From positions 1 to 6,858 of the forward strand of contig CAMBLP010000110.1 in NCBI GenBank assembly GCA_945868195.1: a DNA stretch of 6,858 nucleotides. Reading direction: 5' to 3'. This DNA comes from Bordetella parapertussis (GTDB lineage Bacteria; Pseudomonadota; Gammaproteobacteria; Burkholderiales; Burkholderiaceae_B). Below are positions 1-5,481 of this stretch, one piece after another (the first letter of the stretch is position 1; each line of letters starts with the position of its first letter). Both the position numbers and the translations under genes were made by a program. The notes under the pieces were generated by a model that did not search any database, was not told the DNA's origin, and saw only the letters and a list, made by a program, of their open reading frames with translations.

Positions 1-630
1 CGCAGAGTTGACCGCCATTTTGCGCGCCAACGTTTGCGCCGTCGACAACAACTCCTCGGCTGGCACGACGCGCGAGACCATGCCCCAGTCTAAGGCGGTT
101 TTCGCGTCAATCGCCTCGCCTGTGAACGACATCTCGGCCGCGCGCGCCATGCCGATCACACGCGGTAAAAACCAAGCGCCACCATCGCCCGCCACAATAC
201 CGACCTTGACGAAACTCTCGGCAAAGGTCGCATGTTCAGACGCAATCCGCAAATCACACATGCACGCCAGATCACAGCCCGCACCAATGGCGGGGCCATT
301 GACCGCCGCAATCGTCGGCACCTCAATCTGATGGATCGCCAGAGGCAATCGCTGAATACCCTGGCGATACTCCTGACGCAAAACCTCAGAGCCAAAACCA
401 GAGCCAATCTGACGCTCCATCTCGTCGATTTTTCCACCCGAAGAAAAAATCGGCCCATTTGCCGTAATGATGACAGCGCGCACGCTCGGATCATGTTCAA
501 TGCGGTGGCACGCCTCAAGCATCGCCTCGACAATGCCCGTACCCGTCAACGCGTTACGCGTCTCGGGGTGATTGAGGGTGAGGGTCACGACACCCAGATC
601 GTCTTGATCGTATTGGAGAACACTCGACAT
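1..630 (-). CDS. Crotonase-fold (enoyl-CoA hydratase/isomerase family) protein, C-terminus cut by window edge
   Basis: The frame stays open from ATG at 630 to base 1, giving 210 residues of a family that is usually about 260, so roughly 50 C-terminal residues are missing. The crotonase fold is clear. It has the N-terminal NHPETRNAL segment (residues 20-28), the first oxyanion-loop segment FSSGGKIDEM (62-71), and the second, AIGAGCDLACMCDLRIA (114-130), then AGDGGAWFLPRVIG (147-160). These enzymes bind an acyl-CoA thioester and stabilise its enolate; members include hydratases, isomerases and hydrolases. By ungapped alignment with rat mitochondrial hydratase, catalytic Glu144 is Asp120 here and Glu164 is Phe140, so simple enoyl-CoA hydration is doubtful and the true reaction is unknown. 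An AAGG Shine-Dalgarno lies about 8 nt before the start. It is 35 bp downstream of the tautomerase gene on the same strand, so co-transcription is likely. Confidence 0.9.
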   Translation of the reverse strand, partial: MSSVLQYDQDDLGVVTLTLNHPETRNALTGTGIVEAMLEACHRIEHDPSVRAVIITANGPIFSSGGKIDEMERQIGSGFGSEVLRQEYRQGIQRLPLAIHQIEVPTIAAVNGPAIGAGCDLACMCDLRIASEHATFAESFVKVGIVAGDGGAWFLPRVIGMARAAEMSFTGEAIDAKTALDWGMVSRVVPAEELLSTAQTLARKMAVNSA

Positions 631-665
631 GATGAAAAACCTTAAGAATTCGGTGAAGATAAAAA

Positions 666-1040
666 TTAACGACCTGCGGCCTTGGCTGTGATGCCACCCG
701 CAACCCCAAAATCCGTTGCAGGACGATCAAACAAGATGACACGGATGTTTTGCTTGGAGACACCAATCGCCTGCTCAGTGGCCTCGGACATGGCTGCGAT
801 GACCGCGGCCTTTTGATCCTCGGTGCGTCCACGTATCAAACCCACCGTGATCATGACCATTTCCTTGCCAATCTCACCTGCCACGATGACATGCTCGGCA
901 GGGATTTCTTGTAAGACAACTCTGACCGAGGACAAGGGTGCCCCGATACTGTCCACCACGGACTGCGTCAGCTTTTTCAACAAGTCCGTTTTTTTCGCAG
1001 CGCTGTGACCTTGCAGAATTTGAACGTTGAGCATTGGCAT
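666..1040 (-). CDS. Fused double-domain 4-oxalocrotonate tautomerase-like protein
   Basis: This 124-residue protein is about twice the length of a 4-oxalocrotonate tautomerase (about 62), and reads as two tandem copies of that fold. Copy 1 (residues 2-60) has Pro2, which becomes the catalytic N-terminal proline once Met1 is removed, then LQGHS (9-13) and VRVVLQE (39-45). Copy 2 (about 62-124) has IRGRT (69-73), IRVILFD (99-105) and DFGVAGG (110-116). The second copy has Val62 where the proline should be. Copy 1 has His12 where 4-OT has Arg11, while copy 2 keeps that arginine (Arg72), and both copies keep the Arg39 equivalent (Arg40, Arg100). Known fused 4-OTs exist, so this is probably an enol-keto tautomerase or relative; the substrate cannot be read from sequence. 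The start at 1040 is favoured because it puts proline at position 2 and has GGAAG 10 nt upstream. It probably leads an operon with the crotonase gene. Confidence 0.88.
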   Translation of the reverse strand: MPMLNVQILQGHSAAKKTDLLKKLTQSVVDSIGAPLSSVRVVLQEIPAEHVIVAGEIGKEMVMITVGLIRGRTEDQKAAVIAAMSEATEQAIGVSKQNIRVILFDRPATDFGVAGGITAKAAGR

Positions 1041-1071
1041 GGTGTGCTATCTTCCGAAAATGAATTGATAA

Positions 1072-1088
1072 GCCTGAATTCGTCAGGC
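1072..1088. repeat. Short inverted repeat in the divergent tautomerase/dgkA gap
   Basis: GCCTGA and TCAGGC form a 6-bp perfect stem around a 5-base ATTCG loop, in the middle of the 78-bp gap between two divergent genes. No T-run follows on either strand, so it is not an intrinsic terminator. It could be an operator or a leader hairpin. A self-complementary TTTATAAA sits at 1097-1104 and could supply a -10 on either strand, but I see no convincing -35 partner. Function unproven. Confidence 0.35.
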
Positions 1089-1118
1089 GGCCATCATTTA
1101 TAAACCAAGTTCGTAATC

Positions 1119-1514
1119 ATGTCCTCACATCCTTCGCAACACAAAAGTAAAGGCGGTATTAGCAGAGTTTTTAAGGCAGCCAGCTATTCCTGGAGCGGTC
1201 TGCGTGCTGCGCTGCGCTATGAGGCCGCTTTTAGGCAAGAACTGCTCTTAGTGCTACTCATGGCGCCGGTTGCGTTTTGGGTCGGTCAGGGCGCGATCCA
1301 GATCATCTTGCTACTTAGTTCCTTAGTGCTGGTATTAATCGTAGAACTCCTGAATTCTGCAATCGAAGCCGTCGCGGACGCCGTCACGCTAGAAAACAAC
1401 GAACTGATCGGCCGTGCCAAAGATCTCGGGAGCGCAGCGGTTTTCCTCAGTTTGGTTTCAGCGGGTGTCCTTTGGTTGACCCTACTGATCAACAAGTGGT
1501 TTAACTTTATCTAG
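1119..1514 (+). CDS. dgkA: Diacylglycerol kinase (prokaryotic DgkA type)
   Basis: A small integral inner-membrane kinase that phosphorylates diacylglycerol to phosphatidic acid with ATP, recycling the lipid left by periplasmic glycan modification. The 131 residues match the usual 120-130. An amphipathic N-terminus (KAASYSWSGLRAA, 19-31) leads into EAAFRQE (35-41), followed by three hydrophobic segments at about 42-56, 59-78 and 104-127. The family signature ELLNSAIEA (76-84) holds Glu76, Asn79 and Glu83, equivalent to E. coli Glu69, Asn72 and catalytic Glu76. It is followed by GRAKDLGSAAV (98-108). The ATG at 1119 has no strong Shine-Dalgarno. It diverges from the tautomerase unit and precedes pyrF by 68 bp on the same strand, so the pair may share a transcript. 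Identification is firm. Confidence 0.97.
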   Translation: MSSHPSQHKSKGGISRVFKAASYSWSGLRAALRYEAAFRQELLLVLLMAPVAFWVGQGAIQIILLLSSLVLVLIVELLNSAIEAVADAVTLENNELIGRAKDLGSAAVFLSLVSAGVLWLTLLINKWFNFI

Positions 1515-1582
1515 CTTGGATTTATTTTTAGGCTCTAATAGCATTTATTTCCTTATTTGCATCCCATACGCACAATCCCGAC

Positions 1583-2398
1583 ATGTCTTTTATTCAAAAA
1601 CTCAATGCCGCCTGGGCAAGCTCCCAATCCCTCTTGATGGTGGGACTCGATCCCGACTTGACCCGCATGCCGGCCGAGCTCAAGGGCAAGCCAGACGGGA
1701 TTTTTCAGTTTTGCAAACAAATTATCGACGCCACCGCACCCTTTGTGTGTGGGTACAAGCCCCAAATCGCCTATTTCTCAGCGGTCGGAGCCGAGCGTCA
1801 ACTTGAGGACCTCTGCGCGTACTTGAGAGAAAACTACCCTCACCTGCCTTTGGTGCTCGATGCCAAGCGAGGTGATATTGGCGCGACGGCCACGCAGTAT
1901 GCACAAGAGGTCTTTGGGCGCTACGGTGCCGATGCGGTGACGGTCAGCCCGTATCTGGGCGCCGACTCTGTAGAACCCTATCTCGAATGGGAAGATCGTG
2001 GTGTCATCGTGTTGTGCCGCACATCCAACCCAGGCGGATCGGACTTGCAATTTTTGATAACGGATGGCGTGCCTTTGTATTTGCGCGTCGCCGACTTAGT
2101 CGCCAACAAATGGAACAAAACAGGCCAGTGTGGACTCGTCGTCGGCGCAACCTTCCCAAATGAACTTGCCGCAGTACGCAAAGCAATTGGAGATAGCGTT
2201 CCACTCTTAGTCCCTGGCATCGGTGCTCAGGGCGGCGACATTGCCGCCACCTGCGCCGCGGGCTGTAATGCGCAAAAAACCGGCATGATGATCAACTCCT
2301 CACGCGCCATTTTGTACGCCACAGGCAAAGGTCACTGGACGCAGGCCGCTGCCGCCGTTGCCAAAGAAACACGTGACGCCATCAATGCGCACAGATAG
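1583..2398 (+). CDS. pyrF: Orotidine 5'-phosphate decarboxylase, type 2
   Basis: Catalyses the last step of de novo UMP synthesis, decarboxylating orotidine 5'-phosphate in the cytoplasm. The 271-residue length and sequence fit the longer type 2 PyrF, not the E. coli type of about 245. Seen in order: VGLDPDL (20-26), GYKPQIAYF (57-65), the signature DAKRGDIG (93-100) with catalytic Lys95 and the paired aspartates Asp93 and Asp98, then [23 protein letters not shown] and the phosphate-binding stretch [11 protein letters not shown] towards the C-terminus. ATG at 1583 is preceded by no clear Shine-Dalgarno. In the 68-bp gap after dgkA, TTGGAT (1516-1521) and TAGCAT (1539-1544) sit 17 bp apart and could form a weak promoter, so pyrF may have its own start as well as read-through from dgkA. 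Its stop is 5 bp from the convergent pncC stop. Confidence 0.97.
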   Translation: MSFIQKLNAAWASSQSLLMVGLDPDLTRMPAELKGKPDGIFQFCKQIIDATAPFVCGYKPQIAYFSAVGAERQLEDLCAYLRENYPHLPLVLDAKRGDIGATATQYAQEVFGRYGADAVTVSPYLGADSVEPYLEWEDRGVIVLCRTSNPGGSDLQFLITDGVPLYLRVADLVANKWNKTGQCGLVVGATFPNELAAVRKAIGDSVPLLVPGIGAQGGDIAATCAAGCNAQKTGMMINSSRAILYATGKGHWTQAAAAVAKETRDAINAHR

Positions 2399-2403
2399 TG
2401 GCG

Positions 2404-2904
2404 TCAAGCAAGCAAGGCGCAGGCCGAACGCAGTGAAAACGCCACGGACGCGTCTCTGACGGCATCACGATCACCCTCAAACAGTTGAGAAACCGCGTGC
2501 ACGATCACGCCCGAGGGCGCGCGCTGGGCAAACCCGAACCACACCAAGCCAACAGGCTTGCTGGCTGTGCCACCTCCAGGGCCGGCCACACCTGTCGTGG
2601 TCAGCGCAAGCGTGGCGCGCGGCGCCATAGCCAACACCCCGGCCGCCATCTGGCGAGCGACCTCTTCGCTCACGGCGCCAAACGTATCCAGCGTGGCGAG
2701 TGCGACGCCGAGCTGTACGTGTTTGGCACGATTGCTATAGGTCACCCAGCCCTGATCAAACCAGCCGCTTGAACCCGGTATAGCCGTCACAGCACCCGAT
2801 AGCAGTCCACCGGTACAAGACTCGGCCGTCGCCAGCCATCCTTGACGCGCAAGGAGTAACTGACCCAATTGAGTGGCGAGAGCGCGCGTATCGTTTTGCA
2901 TCAT
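2404..2904 (-). CDS. pncC: Nicotinamide-nucleotide amidase, stand-alone CinA C-terminal domain
   Basis: Family members deamidate nicotinamide mononucleotide to nicotinate mononucleotide in the pyridine nucleotide cycle. The 166 residues correspond to only the C-terminal domain of full CinA, which is the normal form of PncC and not a truncation. Motifs: TAESCTGG (26-33) with the presumed nucleophile Ser29, VTYSNRAKH (54-62) with Lys61 as its likely partner, GAVSEEVA (76-83), and TTGVAGPGGGT (103-113) followed by KPVG (116-119). Two ATGs lie in tandem at 2904 and 2901. The AGAG upstream is about 4 nt from the first and 7 nt from the second, so the second may be used. It is the last gene of the six-gene minus-strand operon, 19 bp after pgpA. 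No hairpin terminator is visible before the convergent pyrF. The family call is firm; the exact substrate is from family knowledge. Confidence 0.93.
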   Translation of the reverse strand: MMQNDTRALATQLGQLLLARQGWLATAESCTGGLLSGAVTAIPGSSGWFDQGWVTYSNRAKHVQLGVALATLDTFGAVSEEVARQMAAGVLAMAPRATLALTTTGVAGPGGGTASKPVGLVWFGFAQRAPSGVIVHAVSQLFEGDRDAVRDASVAFSLRSACALLA

Positions 2905-2923
2905 GGATCTCTAAAAACTAGCG

Positions 2924-3448
2924 TTAGGAGAAATACGTCGTAGGACCGAAGTGCACAATCAGGGCCATCACGATGAGCGTGTAAAGGGCGGCAAGCACGT
3001 CATCCAGCATCACGCCAACGCCCCCCTTGAAGCGTGCATCGACTTGGCGGATGGGCGGCGGTTTAACCGTATCAAAAAATCGAAAGAGAACAAAGGCTAC
3101 GCTTTGGGCCAACAGTGATTCAGGTACCAGCCATAACACAAGCCAGAACGCGACAAATTCATCCCAAACAATGCCAACATGATCTTGTACGCCCATCGAC
3201 TGACTCACACGTTGAGCCGCCCAAGAGCCATAAACAAAACACAACAATAAAAAAATACCGATCGCCAGATCGTTTGCGCCGGGCGCGACCAAGATCCAGA
3301 GCAACCACGCCAGCAAAGTACCCCAGGTTCCGGAACCTGGGCGAATCAGACCAGAGCCAAAGCCAAACATCAGAATGCGTGCTGGAGCAGAAAATACCCA
3401 GCGCAACGTAGGCCAGGTCGTGCGGTGCCGCGTTGAAACGCTCGTCAT
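2924..3448 (-). CDS. pgpA: Phosphatidylglycerophosphatase A
   Basis: Inner-membrane enzyme that removes phosphate from phosphatidylglycerophosphate to make phosphatidylglycerol. With the ATG at 3448 it has 174 residues, normal for the family. Seen: FGFGSGL (28-34) then SGTWGTL (39-45), the acidic motif DHVGIVWDEFVAFW (89-102), FRFFDTVKPPPI (122-133) and GGVGVMLDD (142-150), with hydrophobic segments at about 44-55, 61-76, 98-121 and 151-167. The usual PGT of the first motif is SGT here. The frame also opens at a TTG at 3469 inside thiL, but ATG 3448 starts one base after the thiL stop and has GGGA 5 nt upstream, so it is preferred; this layout suggests translational coupling to thiL. It also carries a 20-bp palindrome, listed separately. 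Sits between thiL and pncC in the operon. Confidence 0.95.
   Translation of the reverse strand: MTSVSTRHRTTWPTLRWVFSAPARILMFGFGSGLIRPGSGTWGTLLAWLLWILVAPGANDLAIGIFLLLCFVYGSWAAQRVSQSMGVQDHVGIVWDEFVAFWLVLWLVPESLLAQSVAFVLFRFFDTVKPPPIRQVDARFKGGVGVMLDDVLAALYTLIVMALIVHFGPTTYFS
3322..3341. repeat. 20-bp perfect palindrome inside pgpA
   Basis: CCCAGGTTCCGGAACCTGGG reads identically on both strands with no mismatch. In pgpA mRNA it could fold as an 8-bp stem with a CCGG loop. It encodes residues 37-42 (PGSGTW) of PgpA, next to the conserved FGSG/GTWG active-site loop, so part of the sequence is constrained by protein. A perfect palindrome of this length is not expected by chance in under 7 kb. No T-run follows, so it is not a terminator. 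Confidence 0.75.
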
Positions 3449-3449
3449 C

Positions 3450-4472
3450 TCAGTCCCGAAAATGGTCAAAGCCTTGCGGCAGAGGATGGATCAACCGCCC
3501 TGCTTCGTCGAAAACCTGTAGGGCCGTTCCGGCGACTACTTGTCCAATACGCGTGAGCGCGACGCCTGTCTCTAACCCGATACGTTCAATGTTCTCACGC
3601 TGATCTGCCGCCGCCGTCAGACACAACTCGTACACATCCCCTCCCGCCAAGGCAGCACGTCGCTGGTCTGCCTGGGAAAGGCACTGTAGTGCGGGGTGCA
3701 TGGGCAACAGTGTCTCCTCGACGCGCGCACCGACCCCACTTGCCTGAAGTATATGACCCAAATCCTGTAGCAAACCATCAGAAATGTCGATCGCGGCATG
3801 GGCATGCACAGCGAGGCGACAACCCAAAAATACTCTAGGGCTCGGCGTCTCAAGGGCAGCTCGCGTTTGCTCCAGCAAGGAGCCATCCAAACCAAACAGT
3901 CCCCGCGATTTTTTTGTAAGAGGGCTCGTATCGATCAACGAGCCCTCTAGCAGTCGATAGGCCACATCAGCGGCACCGAGCTGGCCAGAAACCCAAATGT
4001 CGTCACCCACGCACGCGGCATTTCTCCGCATGGTCTGTGCAGGATCGACTTCGCCAAAGACCGTCACACTGATGGCGACTCCGCTTTCGCTGCGCGTGGT
4101 ATCACCACCAATTAACGCACAGCCATGCAGATCCGCCTGAGCATAAAACCCGTCCGCGAAACGCGCGACCCAGTCTTCATTGAAGCTTGGCAACGCCAGG
4201 CCGAGCAAGCATGCGACAGGCTTAGCACCCATCGCAGCCAAATCAGACAAACTGACAGCCAGAGACTTGTGGCCGAGCGTGTAGGGATCTACGTTGGAGA
4301 AAAAGTGTCTGCCTTCGAGCAACAAATCCTTGCTCGTCGCCAATTCCATGCCTGGCATGATCCTTAACAAGGCGCAATCGTCGCCCCCGCCCAGCATCCC
4401 GGCGGGAACAGGACGTTTGAAAAAGCGAGAGATCAGATCGAATTCAGATGTCACGATTTTCACGATTGTCAC
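3450..4472 (-). CDS. thiL: Thiamine-monophosphate kinase
   Basis: Phosphorylates thiamine monophosphate with ATP to make thiamine diphosphate, the active cofactor, in the cytoplasm. The 340 residues resemble E. coli ThiL throughout: SEFDLISRFF (9-18), GGGDDCALL (28-36) with metal-binding Asp31 and Asp32, SLSDLAAMGA (74-83), IGGDTT (121-126) and DISDGLLQDLGHI (229-241). Two usually conserved spots differ: the STD loop reads SKD (47-49), and the GGEDYEL-type motif reads GGDVYEL (277-283). No ATG start exists; three in-frame GTGs sit at 4472, 4463 and 4454, none with a clear Shine-Dalgarno. The first is reported as the outer limit, but 4454 gives the N-terminus MTSEFDL, the best match to E. coli. 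The gene follows nusB by 14 bp (32 bp from 4454) and its stop is one base from pgpA. An 11-bp-stem inverted repeat lies in a variable region at residues 175-185. Confidence 0.95.
   Translation of the reverse strand: MTIVKIVTSEFDLISRFFKRPVPAGMLGGGDDCALLRIMPGMELATSKDLLLEGRHFFSNVDPYTLGHKSLAVSLSDLAAMGAKPVACLLGLALPSFNEDWVARFADGFYAQADLHGCALIGGDTTRSESGVAISVTVFGEVDPAQTMRRNAACVGDDIWVSGQLGAADVAYRLLEGSLIDTSPLTKKSRGLFGLDGSLLEQTRAALETPSPRVFLGCRLAVHAHAAIDISDGLLQDLGHILQASGVGARVEETLLPMHPALQCLSQADQRRAALAGGDVYELCLTAAADQRENIERIGLETGVALTRIGQVVAGTALQVFDEAGRLIHPLPQGFDHFRD
3919..3948. repeat. Strong inverted repeat (11-bp stem, 8-base loop) inside thiL
   Basis: AGAGGGCTCGT (3919-3929) and ACGAGCCCTCT (3938-3948) are perfect reverse complements around ATCGATCA, which contains the palindrome ATCGAT. 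The hairpin would form on either transcript strand. A run of seven T lies at 3909-3915 on the plus strand, which is seven A after the hairpin in thiL mRNA; this is the wrong polarity for an intrinsic terminator of thiL. It encodes about residues 175-185 (LEGSLIDTSPL) of ThiL, in a linker that varies between homologues. Confidence 0.75.
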
Positions 4473-4486
4473 GCGCGCATGCGTGC

Positions 4487-4984
4487 TTAGCGCCGGGCTG
4501 TTGCCCGAAGCTCTGTGGCGCGAACCTCTGCGGCCAGCTTATCGAGCACACCGTTGACGAACTTGAAACCATCCGTACCGCCAAAGGATTTGGCCAGCTC
4601 GACCGCTTCGTTAATCGAGACGCGATAAGGGACGTCGATCTGGTGAACCAGCTCAAAGCTGCCAATTAGCAAGATGCCATGCTCGATCGGCGAAAGCTCG
4701 GCAAGCGGACGATCCACGAAGGGCGCGAATTTTTCGCGTAAAGCAGGAGCCTCACGCATCGCGCCGTGCAGCAAGGTTTGAAACCACACAACATCGGCCT
4801 GATCGAACTCGTCCTCGTCGCGCAGATGGGCTTCGATTTCACCCGCATCTTGCAAACTTTCCGTACCCCCCACAAGCCAAGCGTACAGTCCTTGCAATGC
4901 CAACTCTCGCGCACGACGCCGTGCGCTGCGTGGAGGCATCGCGGGCGAATTAGCGTCTTGCTGGGGTTTGTTCAAGATCATCAT
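4487..4984 (-). CDS. nusB: Transcription antitermination factor NusB
   Basis: RNA-binding protein that with NusE (ribosomal protein S10) binds boxA RNA and joins the antitermination complex on rRNA operons. The all-helical NusB fold is evident from [18 protein letters not shown] (19-36), [15 protein letters not shown] (98-112) and the hallmark [16 protein letters not shown] (120-135) followed by [13 protein letters not shown] (139-151). At 165 residues it is slightly longer than the E. coli protein (139) because of N- and C-terminal extensions. Tandem ATGs at 4984 and 4981 lie inside the end of ribH, giving a 35-bp overlap, with GAAGAAG about 9 nt and GAGG immediately upstream. A later Met16 (4939), 10 bp after the ribH stop, starts just before the conserved arginine-rich helix but has no Shine-Dalgarno. 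Gene identity is certain and the start is moderately sure. Followed by thiL. Confidence 0.96.
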   Translation of the reverse strand: MMILNKPQQDANSPAMPPRSARRRARELALQGLYAWLVGGTESLQDAGEIEAHLRDEDEFDQADVVWFQTLLHGAMREAPALREKFAPFVDRPLAELSPIEHGILLIGSFELVHQIDVPYRVSINEAVELAKSFGGTDGFKFVNGVLDKLAAEVRATELRATARR

Positions 4985-5471
4985 CCTCTGGGTCTTCTTC
5001 GTCGTCGGGTTCGGGTTCGAGTGCCGCGACTAAATTCGCCATTTCGACCGCACACTGCGCACAATCCCGGCCTTTATCCGCAGCACGGGCTTCGGCTTGC
5101 TCATCTGTTTCGGTGGTCAAGACGCCGTTCGCAACGGGGATGCCCGTTTCGAGCGCGACGCGCGCAATCGCCGAGGCACTTTCGTTACTGACGATTTCAA
5201 AATGATAGGTCTCACCGCGAATCACCGCGCCCAAGGCGATTAACGCATCGAACTCGAAGGTTTCAGCCATGCGCGCCAAGGTCACACCCAACTCCAGCGC
5301 GCCCGGAACCGTCACGACCATGATGTCTCGTTCGTCGACGCCGAGGCTTTCAAGCTCCTGAAGGCAAGCATCGAGCTCGATCAGACCAATATCTTCGTTA
5401 AAACGGGCACGAACAATGCCGATATGCAGGCCCTCGCCATTCATGTCTGGAGTCAGGGTATATGGGCTCAT
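4950..5471 (-). CDS. ribH: 6,7-dimethyl-8-ribityllumazine synthase
   Basis: Condenses 3,4-dihydroxy-2-butanone 4-phosphate with 5-amino-6-ribitylaminouracil to form lumazine, the penultimate riboflavin step; the enzyme forms large hollow or pentameric assemblies. Seen: ARFNEDIG (22-29) with the aromatic substrate-stacking Phe24, VPGALELG (55-62), [12 protein letters not shown] (81-92) with catalytic His90, [12 protein letters not shown] and a KGR phosphate-contact segment. The 173 residues exceed the usual 155-160 because of a Glu/Asp-rich tail from about residue 152 ending in TPARR; acidic tails are familiar in Burkholderiales RibH. AGGAAG stands about 7 nt before the ATG at 5471, the clearest Shine-Dalgarno in this operon. 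It starts 10 bp after ribBA, which makes its butanone phosphate substrate, and overlaps nusB by 35 bp. Confidence 0.97.
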   Translation of the reverse strand: MSPYTLTPDMNGEGLHIGIVRARFNEDIGLIELDACLQELESLGVDERDIMVVTVPGALELGVTLARMAETFEFDALIALGAVIRGETYHFEIVSNESASAIARVALETGIPVANGVLTTETDEQAEARAADKGRDCAQCAVEMANLVAALEPEPDDEEDPEDDDLEQTPARR

Positions 5472-5481
5472 GGTGTGCTTC

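Noticed and set aside
232..645. 137-codon open frame on the plus strand
   Set aside because: Antisense to the crotonase gene, whose protein is clearly conserved; no family resemblance.
1038..1048. Identical 11-mer CATGGTGTGCT at the tautomerase start (1038-1048) and the ribH start (5469-5479)
   Set aside because: Both are start codon plus leader downstream of a GGAAG Shine-Dalgarno on the minus strand; two copies of 11 bases are weak evidence of a shared element.
2404..2904. pncC as a truncated cinA
   Set aside because: Stand-alone C-terminal CinA domains of about 160-170 residues are a normal family form, and all amidase motifs are present.
3449..3469. TTG start at 3469 for pgpA
   Set aside because: Needs overlap with thiL and has AAGG only 2 nt away; ATG at 3448 fits family length and sits one base from the thiL stop.
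3909..3948. Hairpin plus T-run as an intrinsic terminator in thiL
   Set aside because: The T-run precedes the hairpin on the plus strand and is an A-run after it on the coding strand, so polarity is wrong for termination in either direction.
4766..5191. 141-codon open frame on the plus strand
   Set aside because: Antisense to nusB and ribH; arginine/proline-rich composition typical of a shadow frame.
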